A DNA stretch of 64,000 nucleotides from Psychrobacter ciconiae (GCF_904846055.1 NZ_CAJGYV010000001.1:1-64000); one strand, 5' to 3'; shown: positions 25,312 to 35,097, counted from the stretch's first letter. Notes: generated from the sequence alone by a model not told the origin. Made by a program: numbers and translations.

Positions 25312-26130
25312 ATGACCCGATTTGTCAGTTTTAATATTAACGGCATCCGTGCGCGCCAGCATCAGCTTGAGGCGGTTCGCGACATCATCGACCCCGATGT
25401 GATAGGACTTCAAGAAACTAAAGTTCATGATGAGCAGTTTCCGCTGACCGATGTTGAGGGTCTTGGTTATCACGTAGAATATTTTGGTCAAAAGGCACAT
25501 TATGGCGTGGCGCTATTGTCAAAAACTGCGCCAATTTTTGTGCAAAAAGGCTTCCCTTGGGAGGACGATGATGCTCAAAAGCGCTTTATTCACGGTCGAT
25601 ATGAGCTTCAAGGTCAAGAGATTGACGTATTAAATGGCTATTTTCCGCAAGGCGAGAGCATGGAGCATCCGATAAAGTTTCCGATGAAGCGTGCTTATTA
25701 TGCCGATTTGATGCGATATATTGATTTGCTAAAAGCGGAAGGTCGCTCGCTTGTAGTGATGGGCGATATGAACGTGGCGCCGGAAGACATCGACGTGGGT
25801 ATCGGTGAGGTGAATGCAAAGCGCTGGCTGAAAAATAACAAGTGCTCATTTTTACCTGAGGAGCGCCAGTGGTATGCCGAGTTGATGTCACGCCAGCTTA
25901 CCGACACGTACCGTTTGCATTATCCAAGCTGTAGTGATTATTTTAGTTGGTTTGATTATCGCAGTCGCGGTTTTAATGACGACCCAAAGCGCGGTCTTCG
26001 CATTGACCATATTTTATGCAGCCATGATTTGAGCGATAAATGCGTGGATGCGGGCATCAGCTATCCACTTCGGGCGATGGAAAAGCCGTCGGATCACGCG
26101 CCCATTTGGTCAGCGTTTGATTTTAGCTAA
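25312..26130 (+). CDS. xthA: Exodeoxyribonuclease III
   Basis: Base-excision repair AP endonuclease and 3'-5' exonuclease of the ExoIII/EEP family, 272 residues. RFVSFNINGIRAR, IIGLQETK-like VIGLQETKVHDEQF, GYFPQGES, VMGDMNVAPEDIDVG, RIDHILCSHDL and the terminal KPSDHAPIWSAF supply the Asn, Glu, Asp/Asn and His catalytic set. The ATG at 25312, preceded by TAGGA, starts directly at the domain. An in-frame ATG 66 bases upstream is less likely. Confidence 0.94.
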   Translation: MTRFVSFNINGIRARQHQLEAVRDIIDPDVIGLQETKVHDEQFPLTDVEGLGYHVEYFGQKAHYGVALLSKTAPIFVQKGFPWEDDDAQKRFIHGRYELQGQEIDVLNGYFPQGESMEHPIKFPMKRAYYADLMRYIDLLKAEGRSLVVMGDMNVAPEDIDVGIGEVNAKRWLKNNKCSFLPEERQWYAELMSRQLTDTYRLHYPSCSDYFSWFDYRSRGFNDDPKRGLRIDHILCSHDLSDKCVDAGISYPLRAMEKPSDHAPIWSAFDFS

Positions 26131-26193
26131 CGATTAATTTTTATCAATATCAATTTAATTTTTTAATGTATTTTTCTAATTTAAGGATTACTT

Positions 26194-27423
26194 ATGGCTG
26201 TCGGTGATATTTCAACTCCAAAAACCATGTTTGCCATTGATGGCGTTAAACTGAGTACCACAGCAGCAGGGGTTCGCTATCAAAACCGCGATGATTTGGT
26301 GGTTGTTGAGATTGCAGAAGGCAGCTCAACGGCTGCGGTCACCACCAAAAACGCCTTTTGTGCGGCGCCCGTTCATATTTTACGTGAGCATATCGAGCAA
26401 GCTGCGCCGCGCTATTTGGTGATTAATACTGGTAATGCCAACGCCGGAACAGGTGCTGATGGTCGCGCCCGCGCCGAAGCCGTTTGTCAGGCTTTAGCGC
26501 AAAAAGCAGGCGTGGCTGACAATGCTGTTTTGCCGTTTTCGACGGGCGTGATTGGTGAGCCGCTCAATAGTCAGGCGATTATTGATGGTTTGGATAAGGC
26601 ACTTGCAAATTTAAGCGCTGACGGCTGGCTTGCGGCGGCAAATGGCATTAGAACGACGGACACCATTCCAAAGGCGGCAAGTGAGCAGGTCGTCATTGAT
26701 GACACGACTTACCATATCTCAGGCATTTCTAAAGGCTCGGGGATGATTCGCCCTAATATGGCAACGATGCTTGGCTTTGTTGCCACCGATGCTGATATTG
26801 CGCCTGCAACTTTGCAAGCCATGTTATCTAAAATCAATGAGCAAACCTTTAACCGCATCACCGTTGATGGTGACACCTCGACCAATGATTGCTGCGTGTT
26901 GATTGCTACCAAAGCCGTCACCACAGATTTAGGAGTAATTGATAGCGAACATCATCCCCATTACCCCGCCTTATTTGCCTCGCTGCAATCGGTATTTTTA
27001 CGCTTAGCGCAATTAATCGTCCGTGACGGCGAGGGCGCAACTAAATTTATTACCGTAAAAGTTACCGGCGGCAAAACTTCAACCGAGTGCTGCGATGTGG
27101 CGTATTCAGTTGCCCATTCGCCACTGGTAAAAACAGCGTTTTTTGCAAGTGATGCCAACTGGGGTCGTATTTTGGCAGCGGTCGGCTATGCAGGGCTTGA
27201 GGATTTGGATACCGAGCAGGTCAATGTTTATTTGGATGAGGTGATGATTTGCCAAAATGGCGGTCTTGCCCCTGAATATTCAGAAAGCTGCGGTGATACT
27301 GTCATGAGCCGCCCTGAGATTACCATTCATATTGATTTGGGGCGCGGGGATGCTTCAGACACCGTTTATACTTGCGATTTATCTTACGATTACGTCAAAA
27401 TCAACGCCGACTATCGCAGTTAA
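26194..27423 (+). CDS. argJ: Bifunctional glutamate N-acetyltransferase/amino-acid acetyltransferase ArgJ
   Basis: ArgJ transfers acetyl from N-acetylornithine to glutamate in the cyclic arginine pathway, and the bifunctional forms also make acetylglutamate from acetyl-CoA. The 409 residues show KGSGMIRPNMATMLGFVATDA: the protein cleaves itself between Ala190 and Thr191, and Thr191 becomes the nucleophile. GVIGEPL, SDANWGRILAAVGYAG and the Cys-containing ending CDLSYDYVKINADYRS are also typical. TAAGGA precedes the ATG. It stands apart from other arg genes. Confidence 0.95.
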   Translation: MAVGDISTPKTMFAIDGVKLSTTAAGVRYQNRDDLVVVEIAEGSSTAAVTTKNAFCAAPVHILREHIEQAAPRYLVINTGNANAGTGADGRARAEAVCQALAQKAGVADNAVLPFSTGVIGEPLNSQAIIDGLDKALANLSADGWLAAANGIRTTDTIPKAASEQVVIDDTTYHISGISKGSGMIRPNMATMLGFVATDADIAPATLQAMLSKINEQTFNRITVDGDTSTNDCCVLIATKAVTTDLGVIDSEHHPHYPALFASLQSVFLRLAQLIVRDGEGATKFITVKVTGGKTSTECCDVAYSVAHSPLVKTAFFASDANWGRILAAVGYAGLEDLDTEQVNVYLDEVMICQNGGLAPEYSESCGDTVMSRPEITIHIDLGRGDASDTVYTCDLSYDYVKINADYRS

Positions 27424-27440
27424 TTGACGTTTTTTATAAC

Positions 27441-27509
27441 ATGACTGGGCTTTAGGTTGCAAACCTTGACGTTACGTTACAAAGCAGTTATAGAGCCCAG
27501 TCATTTTTG
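27441..27509 (+). terminator. Long-loop terminator-like inverted repeat after argJ
   Basis: Perfect 11-bp arms ATGACTGGGCT and AGCCCAGTCAT separated by 42 bases, with TTTTT after the second arm, starting 17 bp past the argJ stop. The long loop is unusual for a terminator. Confidence 0.6.
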
Positions 27510-27678
27510 CCCCTTATACTAATTATCGTACTCCGGCAAAACGCGATTTGGCAATGCTGAACTGACAAATCGTTATCAGCCTTATTGTAATAACCCCACT
27601 TTTTAAATAATAAAAAGTATAACAACACCTCAATACCTGCTTTTTTGAGCGTAACTATAATAATATAAGGATAAAATA

Positions 27679-28077
27679 ATGAAAACATTAGTGATGGCAG
27701 CTTTGGCAGCAACCTTAACTCTTGCGGGCTGTTCGACCATGAATTTAAATGACGAGCGCACGATGGTTGTCGATGGCAAGCCGGTCAGCGTCAAAGTGGT
27801 GAACATTCCAAGCTTTAACGTCGAGATTGCCCCGCGTAAAGCCATTTGTGAATTTACCGATAAAAATGGCAGAACCATTGAATCTGAGTGCTTACAATAT
27901 CGCCAAACCCATCAGAAAAACTTCAATACTCTAAACGGCGACATTCAAGGCTTCACCTATGAGCCAAACTACCGCTATGTGTTGGACGTTCGCCAAGAAG
28001 CGATGGCTGACCCTGTTTCAGGTGTGGTGAAACCAGTTTGGTTATTAAACAAAGTAATTTCAAAAACCGCTGAATAA
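27679..28077 (+). CDS. DUF4377 domain lipoprotein
   Basis: A 132-residue envelope lipoprotein. The signal peptide ends in LTLAGC (lipid Cys18). SECLQYRQTHQKNFNTLNGDIQGF followed by YEPNYRYVLDVR is the DUF4377 pattern, a small domain of unknown function often found with META/HslJ domains. A predicted disulfide partner, Cys in KAICEFTD, is also present. A TAAGGA ribosome-binding site and a strong downstream terminator make it a single-gene unit. Confidence 0.82.
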   Translation: MKTLVMAALAATLTLAGCSTMNLNDERTMVVDGKPVSVKVVNIPSFNVEIAPRKAICEFTDKNGRTIESECLQYRQTHQKNFNTLNGDIQGFTYEPNYRYVLDVRQEAMADPVSGVVKPVWLLNKVISKTAE

Positions 28078-28095
28078 TTTACTTTAGCTCTTTAT

Positions 28096-28134
28096 AAAAA
28101 AGACCTTTAAATATCGATTAAAGGTCTTTTTTTT
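28096..28134. terminator. Strong terminator after the DUF4377 gene
   Basis: A 15-base perfect stem (AAAAAAGACCTTTAA / TTAAAGGTCTTTTTT) with a 7-nt loop, facing both the lipoprotein gene and the converging sdaA. Confidence 0.88.
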
Positions 28135-28164
28135 GTAAAAATTATAGTGTTGATAATAATCGCG

Positions 28165-29598
28165 TTAACATTGACTGTATTTCACCGAAACGCCTTGGCT
28201 TGCGGTCACAATGCGGTTGTCTGCAAACACTGCCAAACCACCGCGCGAGGTTTCTTTGTATTTATCGTTCATGTCCTCGCCGGTTTTTTTCATGGTTTCA
28301 ACGACCTTATCAAAGGACACAAAATGCTGACCATTGCCGCGGCAGGCAAGCCTTGCGGCATTGATGGCTTTAACCGCGCCCATGGCGTTGCGCTCAATAC
28401 ATGGCACCTGAACCAAACCGCCAACAGGATCACAGGTCAAGCCCAAATTGTGCTCGATACCGATTTCAGCAGCGTTTAAGCATTTTGCCGCATCGCCATT
28501 CATAATTTCAGCCAGTGCTGAAGCTGCCATCGCACAAGCTGAGCCAACTTCACCTTGGCAGCCAACTTCAGCGCCCGAAATAGAGGCATTTTCTTTAATC
28601 AAGCTGCCAATGGCGGTGGCATTTAACAAAAATTTGCGAGCGCCCTCAATACTATAAGCCGGCAAAAAGTCGCGATAATAATGCATGACCGCCGGAATAA
28701 TCCCCGCTGCGCCGTTGGTTGGTGCGGTGACCACATTGCCGCCGTTGGCATTTTCTTCGTTAACGGCTAGGGCGTACAAGTCAACCCAATCCATCGCCGC
28801 AAGCTTATCATTGGTGTTTAGGTTTTGCTCTTTTTCGGCGCAAAGCTGCAAATATAACGCTTGGGCTCGGCGTTTGACCTCAAGACCACCAGGCAGCGTG
28901 CCATGATTTTTGCAGCCACGGCTAACGCAATCTTGCATGGCTTGCCAAATGGCGTCCAAGTAATCCAGCACCTCTTGTTCTTCGCGGTAGTGGCACTCGT
29001 TAGCAAGCACCAATTGGCTGATGGTTAATTGGTGCTTTTGGCATTGTTCAAGCAGTTCAGCACCCGTGTTAAAGGGATAGGGAATGGAGGCAATCGTCGG
29101 TGCGGCATGGTCTTCTTCAGGCGTTGTGGCGTCATTTTCATTAATTACAAAACCGCCGCCTACCGAATAAAAGGTCTGCTGATAGCTTGAGCCGTCATGA
29201 AAAATCGCGTGCAGCGTCATGGCGTTTGGGTGATAGGGCATCACCGTGTCACCGAACCAATGAATGTCGTTTTCCGCGTCAAATTCAATATCGTACTTGC
29301 CCGCTAACTGCAAACGATGCCCAGAAAAAATCGGCGCTAAATACTGCTCGGTCAACTGCGTGTCAATGGTCGCAGGCTTGTGACCTAGCAGTCCGAGTAA
29401 AATGGCGGTATCGGTGGCGTGACCTTTTCCGGTGGCGGCAAGCGAGCCGAAAAGCTCTATCTCAATATTTTTAACCTTATCAAGTGTCGTGGCTTTATCG
29501 AGCGCTTGTAAAAATAAATTTGCAGCAACCATCGGTCCGACCGTATGTGAGCTTGAAGGTCCAATCCCAATTTTAAATAAATCAAAAACGCTAATCAT
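28165..29598 (-). CDS. sdaA: L-serine ammonia-lyase, single-chain iron-sulfur type
   Basis: Converts L-serine to pyruvate and ammonia using a [4Fe-4S] cluster. The 477 residues begin [23 protein letters not shown], the family signature in the beta domain. The catalytic domain holds [28 protein letters not shown] and [20 protein letters not shown], with the Cys residues that ligate the cluster. The C-terminal Cys (VKYSQC), which in SdaA folds back into the active site as an inhibitory ligand, is present. No partner gene is adjacent. Confidence 0.95.
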   Translation of the reverse strand: MISVFDLFKIGIGPSSSHTVGPMVAANLFLQALDKATTLDKVKNIEIELFGSLAATGKGHATDTAILLGLLGHKPATIDTQLTEQYLAPIFSGHRLQLAGKYDIEFDAENDIHWFGDTVMPYHPNAMTLHAIFHDGSSYQQTFYSVGGGFVINENDATTPEEDHAAPTIASIPYPFNTGAELLEQCQKHQLTISQLVLANECHYREEQEVLDYLDAIWQAMQDCVSRGCKNHGTLPGGLEVKRRAQALYLQLCAEKEQNLNTNDKLAAMDWVDLYALAVNEENANGGNVVTAPTNGAAGIIPAVMHYYRDFLPAYSIEGARKFLLNATAIGSLIKENASISGAEVGCQGEVGSACAMAASALAEIMNGDAAKCLNAAEIGIEHNLGLTCDPVGGLVQVPCIERNAMGAVKAINAARLACRGNGQHFVSFDKVVETMKKTGEDMNDKYKETSRGGLAVFADNRIVTASQGVSVKYSQC

Positions 29599-29960
29599 TT
29601 TTTATCCTAAGAATCAATATCATAGCGCTATTATAGCGCCGAATCCTGCCAATATAAATCAGCTATTAATGGTAAAAACTGTAAATTAAATTATAAGTTA
29701 ATCAAAGGTAAACTTTTGGTAATTGTATGAAGTATAAACGATGCCGCAACTTAAAAATATGCCAATATCACGATTAATTTTTTAATCGGTCGTTGCTGGC
29801 AAATTTTGACTTTAGTAGTCAAATCGGTATTAGAAGAAAAGCTTTAGTTTGCTTGTGATTTCCGTTAAGATGCACTGCGTTGACGTCTGTGTAACATCCT
29901 GTAAGTACCCAAAAAGCGATGATAAGGCGGCGTTCATCTTACTTTTCATAGGATTTTATT
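29599..29960. other. Divergent intergenic region before the pyrimidine permease gene
   Basis: About 360 A/T-rich bases between sdaA and the permease. They must hold both promoters. I found no attenuator hairpin with a T run, no RNA gene and no ORF with a credible start. Confidence 0.5.
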
Positions 29961-31346
29961 ATGACTGACTCTCATTCTGCTTCAAGCGCTGACTCCATGA
30001 CCAAAGATGCCACTTTGCAAGCAATGACAAGCGACAACCCCGATTTTGACAATGGCCGCTGGTTTCCGACTTGGCGGCCTTTTTCTGGCGATTTGGATAA
30101 AAATCCGGTGGGGATTAATGAGTATTTGCCGCCGAGTAAAAGTGTGTTGCTCGGCTTTCAGCACACCTTTGCGATGTTTGGCTCGACCGTCCTTGCACCG
30201 CTGTTGATGGGATTTGACCCCAATTTGGCAATTTTGATGTCAGGGATTTGTACGGTGATGTTTTTTATGATTACCGGCGGTCGCATGCCAAGCTATCTGG
30301 GCTCAAGCTTTGCTTTTATCGGTCCTGTGATTGCAGCAACCGCTTATGCAGGCTCGGGGTTTAATGCTAATTTGAACGTCGCGCTTGGCGGCATTATGGT
30401 TTGCGGGCTAATTTACGCCGCCGTTGGTCTTTTGGTGATGAAAACCGGAACGGGCTGGATTGAGCGCTTGATGCCGCCGATTGTCACTGGTGCAATTGTG
30501 ATGATTATTGGGTTAAATCTTGCGCCTGTGACCATTCAGGGCGTTTCAGCAAATCAGTTTGACGCTTGGATGGCGGTGCTGACCGTGCTTTTGATTAGCA
30601 GCGTGGCGGTGTTTACCCGCGGGATGCTGCGCCGATTATTGTTGCTTGTGGGTTTGATTTTATCCTATATGGTTTATTTTGTGATGACCAATGTGCTGGG
30701 GCTTGGCGCGCCGATTGACTTTAGTGGCGTAAGTCATGCGGCTTGGTTTGGGCTGCCCACGTTTCATAGCCCAAGTTTTCAGATGAGTGCGATTGTGCTA
30801 ATTGCGCCGGTTGCGTTTATTTTAATTGCCGAAAACTTAGGTCATTTTAAAGCGGTCGAGGGCATGACCAAATCTAAAGTCACGCCTTATATGGGACGCG
30901 CCTTTTTTGCTGACGGTCTTGCTACCACCTTTTCAGCAGGGCTTGGCGGTACGGGCGTGACCACGTATGCTGAAAATATCGGCGTGATGGCAGTGACTAA
31001 GGTTTATAGCACGACGATTTTTGTGGTGGCAGGGCTGGTGGCGATTTTGCTTGGCTTGTCGCCCAAATTTGGCGCGATTATTCAAACCATTCCGCCGGCA
31101 CTGTTAGGGGGCGCGTCTATTGTCGTATTTGGGCTCATTGCCATTGCTGGCGCAAAAATTTGGATTGATAGCCGCATTGACTTTAGCAAAAACAGCAATC
31201 TCATCATTGCTGCGGTCACCGTCATTATGGGAACGGGTAATTTTAGCTTGCATTTGGGCGGCTTTGATTTAGGCGGTATTGGCACAGCAACGTTAACCGC
31301 AATCGTGCTCAATGCGCTGTTTAATCGTCAAAAAGTAACAGAGTAA
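29961..31346 (+). CDS. NCS2 family nucleobase permease, RutG/UraA-like
   Basis: A 461-residue inner-membrane proton symporter for uracil or related bases. From about residue 55 it follows E. coli RutG almost block by block: GFQHTFAMFGSTVLAPLLMG, SGICTVMFFMITGGRMPSYLG, ERLMPPIVTGAIVMIIGLNL, IAENLGHFKAVEGMT (with the conserved Glu), and GGTGVTTYAENIGVMAVTKV. Fourteen helices are expected. The first 50 residues are a polar, acidic extension. No rutA-F genes are nearby, so it may serve general pyrimidine uptake. The start has TAGGA upstream. Confidence 0.9.
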   Translation: MTDSHSASSADSMTKDATLQAMTSDNPDFDNGRWFPTWRPFSGDLDKNPVGINEYLPPSKSVLLGFQHTFAMFGSTVLAPLLMGFDPNLAILMSGICTVMFFMITGGRMPSYLGSSFAFIGPVIAATAYAGSGFNANLNVALGGIMVCGLIYAAVGLLVMKTGTGWIERLMPPIVTGAIVMIIGLNLAPVTIQGVSANQFDAWMAVLTVLLISSVAVFTRGMLRRLLLLVGLILSYMVYFVMTNVLGLGAPIDFSGVSHAAWFGLPTFHSPSFQMSAIVLIAPVAFILIAENLGHFKAVEGMTKSKVTPYMGRAFFADGLATTFSAGLGGTGVTTYAENIGVMAVTKVYSTTIFVVAGLVAILLGLSPKFGAIIQTIPPALLGGASIVVFGLIAIAGAKIWIDSRIDFSKNSNLIIAAVTVIMGTGNFSLHLGGFDLGGIGTATLTAIVLNALFNRQKVTE

Positions 31347-31460
31347 AACCGGTAAAAACAAAGTAACCGCAACAAAATAGACCTGTAAAAGACAGTATTG
31401 CGTCATAATTGGCTTGGGATTTTTGTTGGCAACCAAAGATGGATTTGTTAAGCTAACGCC

Positions 31461-32498
31461 TTGATTGCTAAACTAATTTCGGAGGCAGTTGCCATCAATC
31501 GTTTAAACTTGATATTTTGTTCAATGTTAATGGCAGCCATCACGCTGCCGCTGAGCATCACTGCCGAGGCTGCCAGTTGTAAACTTCCTAAAAGCTATTT
31601 TAAACATGTCAGCTGCACCGCGAGTGCCGGCTATTTTTTGGCGACCAAAGATTATGGCGCGCCGGTGGCACTGATTGACAATCGCGGCAAAATTGTCGTT
31701 GATTTGATGGGCTATCAGCGCGCCGATGGTAAGCGTTTAGCCGAAGGCTTGCTGCCGATTTTGCGAAATAGCCGCGTAGGCTACGTCAACTTGCAAGGTC
31801 GTGAGGTTATCCCGCCGATTTATGACACCATCAACGAGGGCGGCAGCTTTGCCCGCGCGGCATCCGATGGCAAAATCGTTGTTAAAAGAGATGGTCAATT
31901 TGGCGTCATTAACGGCAAAAATCAAACCATTGTGCCTTTTTCAAAAGCCATCAGTAATATTGATAACTTTAATAACGGCCATGCTAAAGTTTATAAAGGC
32001 AAGGCGGTCAGCTGGGTAAATAGCGATGGCAACCCAACAGCTGACCCCACAAAGCCACGAGCGACCAGTTCAGCGGCGTCAGCGGTGAGCAACCCCAAAA
32101 ATCCGCCAGAAAATATCGCTGTTAATCAGAATACTCAAAAACCGGCGCCGCCCAAAGCACCATTTACAACCTTGCAGGCGCACCAGCAAGACGGTCGTTG
32201 GGGCTTTGTTGATGATGATGGCACGATTATGATTACTTATTCATTTGATGAAGCGCGACCGTTTTCAGAAGGTCTTGCTGCTGTCCGTATTGCCGATGAA
32301 TGGGGATTTTTAAATTTGGGCGGTGATTTGGTCGTGCCGTTTTCATTTCAAAATTCGCCTGAGGTTGCAAACTTAGCGGATAACTACCTTGGCGCGCCAT
32401 CGTTTGTTTTTAACCAAGGCAAAGCTTGGGTGGCAACGGTTAATGGTCAAAAGCAGTGCATTGACAAAAAGTTTGCTGAGGTTGCTTGTGATTTTTAA
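31461..32498 (+). CDS. Secreted WG-repeat protein
   Basis: A protein of up to 345 residues with a signal peptide (hydrophobic LIFCSMLMAAITLPLSITAEA) and several degenerate WG/KWG beta repeats: GAPVALIDNRGKIVVD, VGYVNLQGREVIPPIYD, GQFGVINGKNQTIVPF, then after a Pro/Ala/Asn linker (about residues 195-235) RWGFVDDDGTIMITYSFDEA and EWGFLNLGGDLVVPFSF. Such repeats often mediate binding at the cell surface. No ATG precedes the signal peptide. The frame starts with TTG at 31461, but GGAGG at 31481-31485 suggests translation may begin at a rare codon about 12 bases further on. Confidence 0.72.
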   Translation: MIAKLISEAVAINRLNLIFCSMLMAAITLPLSITAEAASCKLPKSYFKHVSCTASAGYFLATKDYGAPVALIDNRGKIVVDLMGYQRADGKRLAEGLLPILRNSRVGYVNLQGREVIPPIYDTINEGGSFARAASDGKIVVKRDGQFGVINGKNQTIVPFSKAISNIDNFNNGHAKVYKGKAVSWVNSDGNPTADPTKPRATSSAASAVSNPKNPPENIAVNQNTQKPAPPKAPFTTLQAHQQDGRWGFVDDDGTIMITYSFDEARPFSEGLAAVRIADEWGFLNLGGDLVVPFSFQNSPEVANLADNYLGAPSFVFNQGKAWVATVNGQKQCIDKKFAEVACDF

Positions 32499-32525
32499 GT
32501 TCTTTAGTATCAAGTATTAATAAAA

Positions 32526-32555
32526 AAAGCCATGACAGCAATCATGGCTTTCTTT
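32526..32555. terminator. Terminator after the WG-repeat gene
   Basis: A 10-bp perfect stem (AAAGCCATGA / TCATGGCTTT) with a 6-nt loop, between converging genes. The T run is short on the plus strand (TTTCTTT) and is seven T on the minus strand. Confidence 0.75.
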
Positions 32556-32612
32556 ACGGCAGCTAAAACTGCAATATTTAAAGGGCAGTTTTTAAAAACC
32601 TATTTTTAAAAA

Positions 32613-33629
32613 TTAGCCCAATAAATGATTGCGAATTAAATCGGTCAAATACGGCTGATAATACGCCGGAATATCATGCGCCATGCCATCAATCAGATGA
32701 AACTTGGCGTTGGGAATGGTTTTGGCGACCACGCGACCTTGCGATGCCGGAATCAAACCGTCCTTGCTGCCGTGAATGACAATCGTTGGCGCTTTGACTT
32801 GTTTACTAAATCGGCTGATCGACCCTGACGATAAAATGGCATTTAACTGCTGAACTGCGCCAAGCGGATGAAAGTTGCGCTGATAGCGAAGTTTAGCAAT
32901 CTCGCGAACCGTGCGAACATTCACATGACCGGGCGTTCCGACTGTTTTCATAAACCAGACACTATGGCGAATGATGTCGCGCTCTGAGTGGCTTTCAGGA
33001 CGATTGATGAGCGTATAAAGCTGGCGCGCTTTTGGTGGTCTTAAAAATGCGCGATTGGTGGTGGTAAATAGCAGCGCCATTTTATCCACCAAGCTTGGAT
33101 AGCGCGCGGCGACGATTTGAGCGATCATTCCGCCCATAGATGCCCCAAGCAAATGGGTGTGACCAAGATTGAGCGCTTTAATCAGCCGAACGGTATCTTC
33201 TGCCATATCGGTCAGATTGTAAGCGACTTGCTTTGACTTATTTGACAGCCCTGCTTGAACGCGAAGCATCATCTTAAATTGACTGACTTGAGGCAGCCCC
33301 TCGATTTGCACCTTTGAGGACAGCCCAACGTCGCGATTGTCAAAGCGAATCACAAAAAAGCCGGCGTCAATGAGCCTTTTAATAAAATCGTCTGGCCAAA
33401 ACACCATCTGTGAGCCAAGTCCCATGACGAGCAGTAGTGGCGGATTGTCAGGATTGCCGCCAGCTTCGACGCAAAGCTCAATACCATCGCCAATATCAAT
33501 CATCGTTTGAAACAAATGATCGCTTAAATCAGAAGCGCGCCACTCATGAACGCCAAATTTTTGCCAATCAGCGCTCGGGTAGGATACAGTTGTTGCCTGA
33601 GTGGGGTCATCATGGGCGGTTGTGGTCAT
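32613..33629 (-). CDS. Alpha/beta hydrolase
   Basis: A 338-residue alpha/beta-hydrolase fold enzyme, probably an esterase. The oxyanion region is LLLVMGLGSQMVFW and the nucleophile elbow is LLGASMGGMIAQ. The acid is the Asp in TIVIHGSKDGLIP and the His is in LIDGMAHDIPAYY. AGGAG lies seven bases before the ATG. It begins 13 bp after the rubredoxin gene on the same strand, so the two are probably co-transcribed. Many close relatives are annotated only as hydrolases; the substrate is unknown. Confidence 0.88.
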   Translation of the reverse strand: MTTTAHDDPTQATTVSYPSADWQKFGVHEWRASDLSDHLFQTMIDIGDGIELCVEAGGNPDNPPLLLVMGLGSQMVFWPDDFIKRLIDAGFFVIRFDNRDVGLSSKVQIEGLPQVSQFKMMLRVQAGLSNKSKQVAYNLTDMAEDTVRLIKALNLGHTHLLGASMGGMIAQIVAARYPSLVDKMALLFTTTNRAFLRPPKARQLYTLINRPESHSERDIIRHSVWFMKTVGTPGHVNVRTVREIAKLRYQRNFHPLGAVQQLNAILSSGSISRFSKQVKAPTIVIHGSKDGLIPASQGRVVAKTIPNAKFHLIDGMAHDIPAYYQPYLTDLIRNHLLG

Positions 33630-33642
33630 AAAGATCTCCTAA

Positions 33643-33807
33643 TCAGATCTCAACCATCTCAAAATCAAGCTTGCCTACGCCGCATTCAGGACATGTCCAG
33701 TCATCAGGAATATCTTCCCAAAGCGTTCCAGGGGCAATGCCTTCTTCAGGGCAGCCAAGTTCCTCGTCATAAATCCAGCCGCAGACAATACATTCAAAAC
33801 GTCTCAT
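33643..33807 (-). CDS. Rubredoxin
   Basis: A 54-residue one-iron electron carrier. The two CxxCG knuckles FECIVCGWIYDE and WTCPECGVGK give ligands Cys6, Cys9, Cys39 and Cys42; EEGIAPGTLWEDIPDDW between them is the standard core, and it ends LDFEMVEI like rubredoxins of the AlkG2/RubA group. An extra Cys19 is present. In relatives such rubredoxins feed electrons to alkane hydroxylases; neither a hydroxylase nor a rubredoxin reductase is in the window. Confidence 0.94.
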   Translation of the reverse strand: MRRFECIVCGWIYDEELGCPEEGIAPGTLWEDIPDDWTCPECGVGKLDFEMVEI

Positions 33808-34057
33808 ACTTTAATCCTATTTATACCATCACGGATATTGCCCAAAGGGCGTAAAAAGCGCTCGTAGTTTAGCATAGAACGCAGCTTTTGCGAGTTTAGT
33901 TTACACCTGTATATTGAGATAATGAGTCAATAATCAAGATGCTAGGGCAAACATTATTAAAAAATAAGACTTTTTGCCTCAAAATAATGATAAAAATTAA
34001 TAATTTGATAAGCTTTAGAAGGTGGTCTTACAGCAATGATGGATTAAAATGTTAATC
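33808..34057. other. A/T-rich intergenic region upstream of rubredoxin
   Basis: About 250 bases before the tal terminator, rich in A and T. It presumably holds the rubredoxin promoter. No coding or RNA feature seen. Confidence 0.45.
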
Positions 34058-34106
34058 AAAAAAAGCGCTTTGAAATCCTTTTTTACAGGAGTCCAAAGCG
34101 CTTTTT
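34058..34106 (-). terminator. Terminator of tal
   Basis: Arms AAAAAGCGCTTTG and CAAAGCGCTTTTT (13 bp, perfect) around a 21-base loop, 28 bp past the tal stop; seven T follow on the minus strand. Confidence 0.78.
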
Positions 34107-34133
34107 GAGGCTGATAAAAATCTAGTTAAAATA

Positions 34134-35075
34134 TCAATTACGAATTGCTGCAAGGGTTTGCGCCAACTCTTCACGAGCGCTAATAAAGCCATCGATACCT
34201 TTTGGTAATAGCGCTTGGGTCACCTTATCTTCTTGGTAAGCTTGGTTAAAGGCAGTTTCGGTCAAGCTTAATCGCTCGCCAATGGCGTTGGTGCTGACCA
34301 TATCCGGTGATAACTGACGGGTGACATTGGTGTCAAGATGGGCAAGCTCATCAATCAAATCAGGAGAAATAGTCAATAAATCGCAGCCGGCAAGCGCTAA
34401 AATTTGCTCAACGGAACGAAAGCTTGCGCCCATCACTTGGGTTTTATAGCCGTGCTGTTTGTAATATTGGTAAATCAGCTTGACCGATTGAACGCCCATA
34501 TCATCAGCGGCAGGAACGTTTTGGCGGTTTTGCTCGCTTTTTTGCCAATCTAAAATCCGACCAACAAACGGAGAAATTAAAGTCACGCCCGCGTCGGCGC
34601 AAGCAATGGCTTGATGCTGACCAAACAGCAGCGTTAGGTTGCAATGAATGCCTTGTGACTCAAGGTATCGCGCCGCCTCAATGCCTTGCCACGTTGCCGC
34701 CATCTTGATTAAAATGCGCTCAGGGTCAATGCCTGCTTTTTGGTAGGCGTCGATAAATTCAAGCGCTTTATCGATGGTTGCCTGCGTGTCATAAGACAGC
34801 CTTGCATCGACTTCGGTTGACACACGACCGTCAATGAGCGCCAAAATATCGCAGCCAATCTGAACGGTGAGCGCGTCAATCACCGCATCAACGTCACCTT
34901 GGTGGCGGTTCATGGTGTCCGATAGCATCGCTTGGTTGTCTGGATGAATGAGCGCTTTGGTAATCAAGCTTGGGTTGGTGGTCGCATCAACAGGCTTTAG
35001 TCGCGCAATGGCGCTCAAGTCTCCCGTATCGGCAACAATGGTGGTCATGGTACTTAACTGGTCAAGAGCGCTCAT
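34134..35075 (-). CDS. tal: Transaldolase
   Basis: Pentose phosphate pathway enzyme that moves a dihydroxyacetone unit between sugar phosphates through a Schiff base. The 313 residues are typical of the TalB class. DATTNPSLITKA is the N-terminal signature, and ERILIKMAATWQGIEAA carries the catalytic Lys. CNLTLLFGQHQAIACADAGVTLISPFVGRI and VMGASFRSVEQILALAGCDLLTI complete the barrel. It has its own terminator and a region of 15-bp repeats just upstream of the start. Confidence 0.95.
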   Translation of the reverse strand: MSALDQLSTMTTIVADTGDLSAIARLKPVDATTNPSLITKALIHPDNQAMLSDTMNRHQGDVDAVIDALTVQIGCDILALIDGRVSTEVDARLSYDTQATIDKALEFIDAYQKAGIDPERILIKMAATWQGIEAARYLESQGIHCNLTLLFGQHQAIACADAGVTLISPFVGRILDWQKSEQNRQNVPAADDMGVQSVKLIYQYYKQHGYKTQVMGASFRSVEQILALAGCDLLTISPDLIDELAHLDTNVTRQLSPDMVSTNAIGERLSLTETAFNQAYQEDKVTQALLPKGIDGFISAREELAQTLAAIRN

Positions 35076-35097
35076 TTATTATCCTCGTGATTGTTAT

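Noticed and set aside
27488..27712. Hydrophobic minus-strand ORF upstream of the DUF4377 gene
   Set aside because: It overlaps the terminator region and the lipoprotein start, with no ribosome-binding site.
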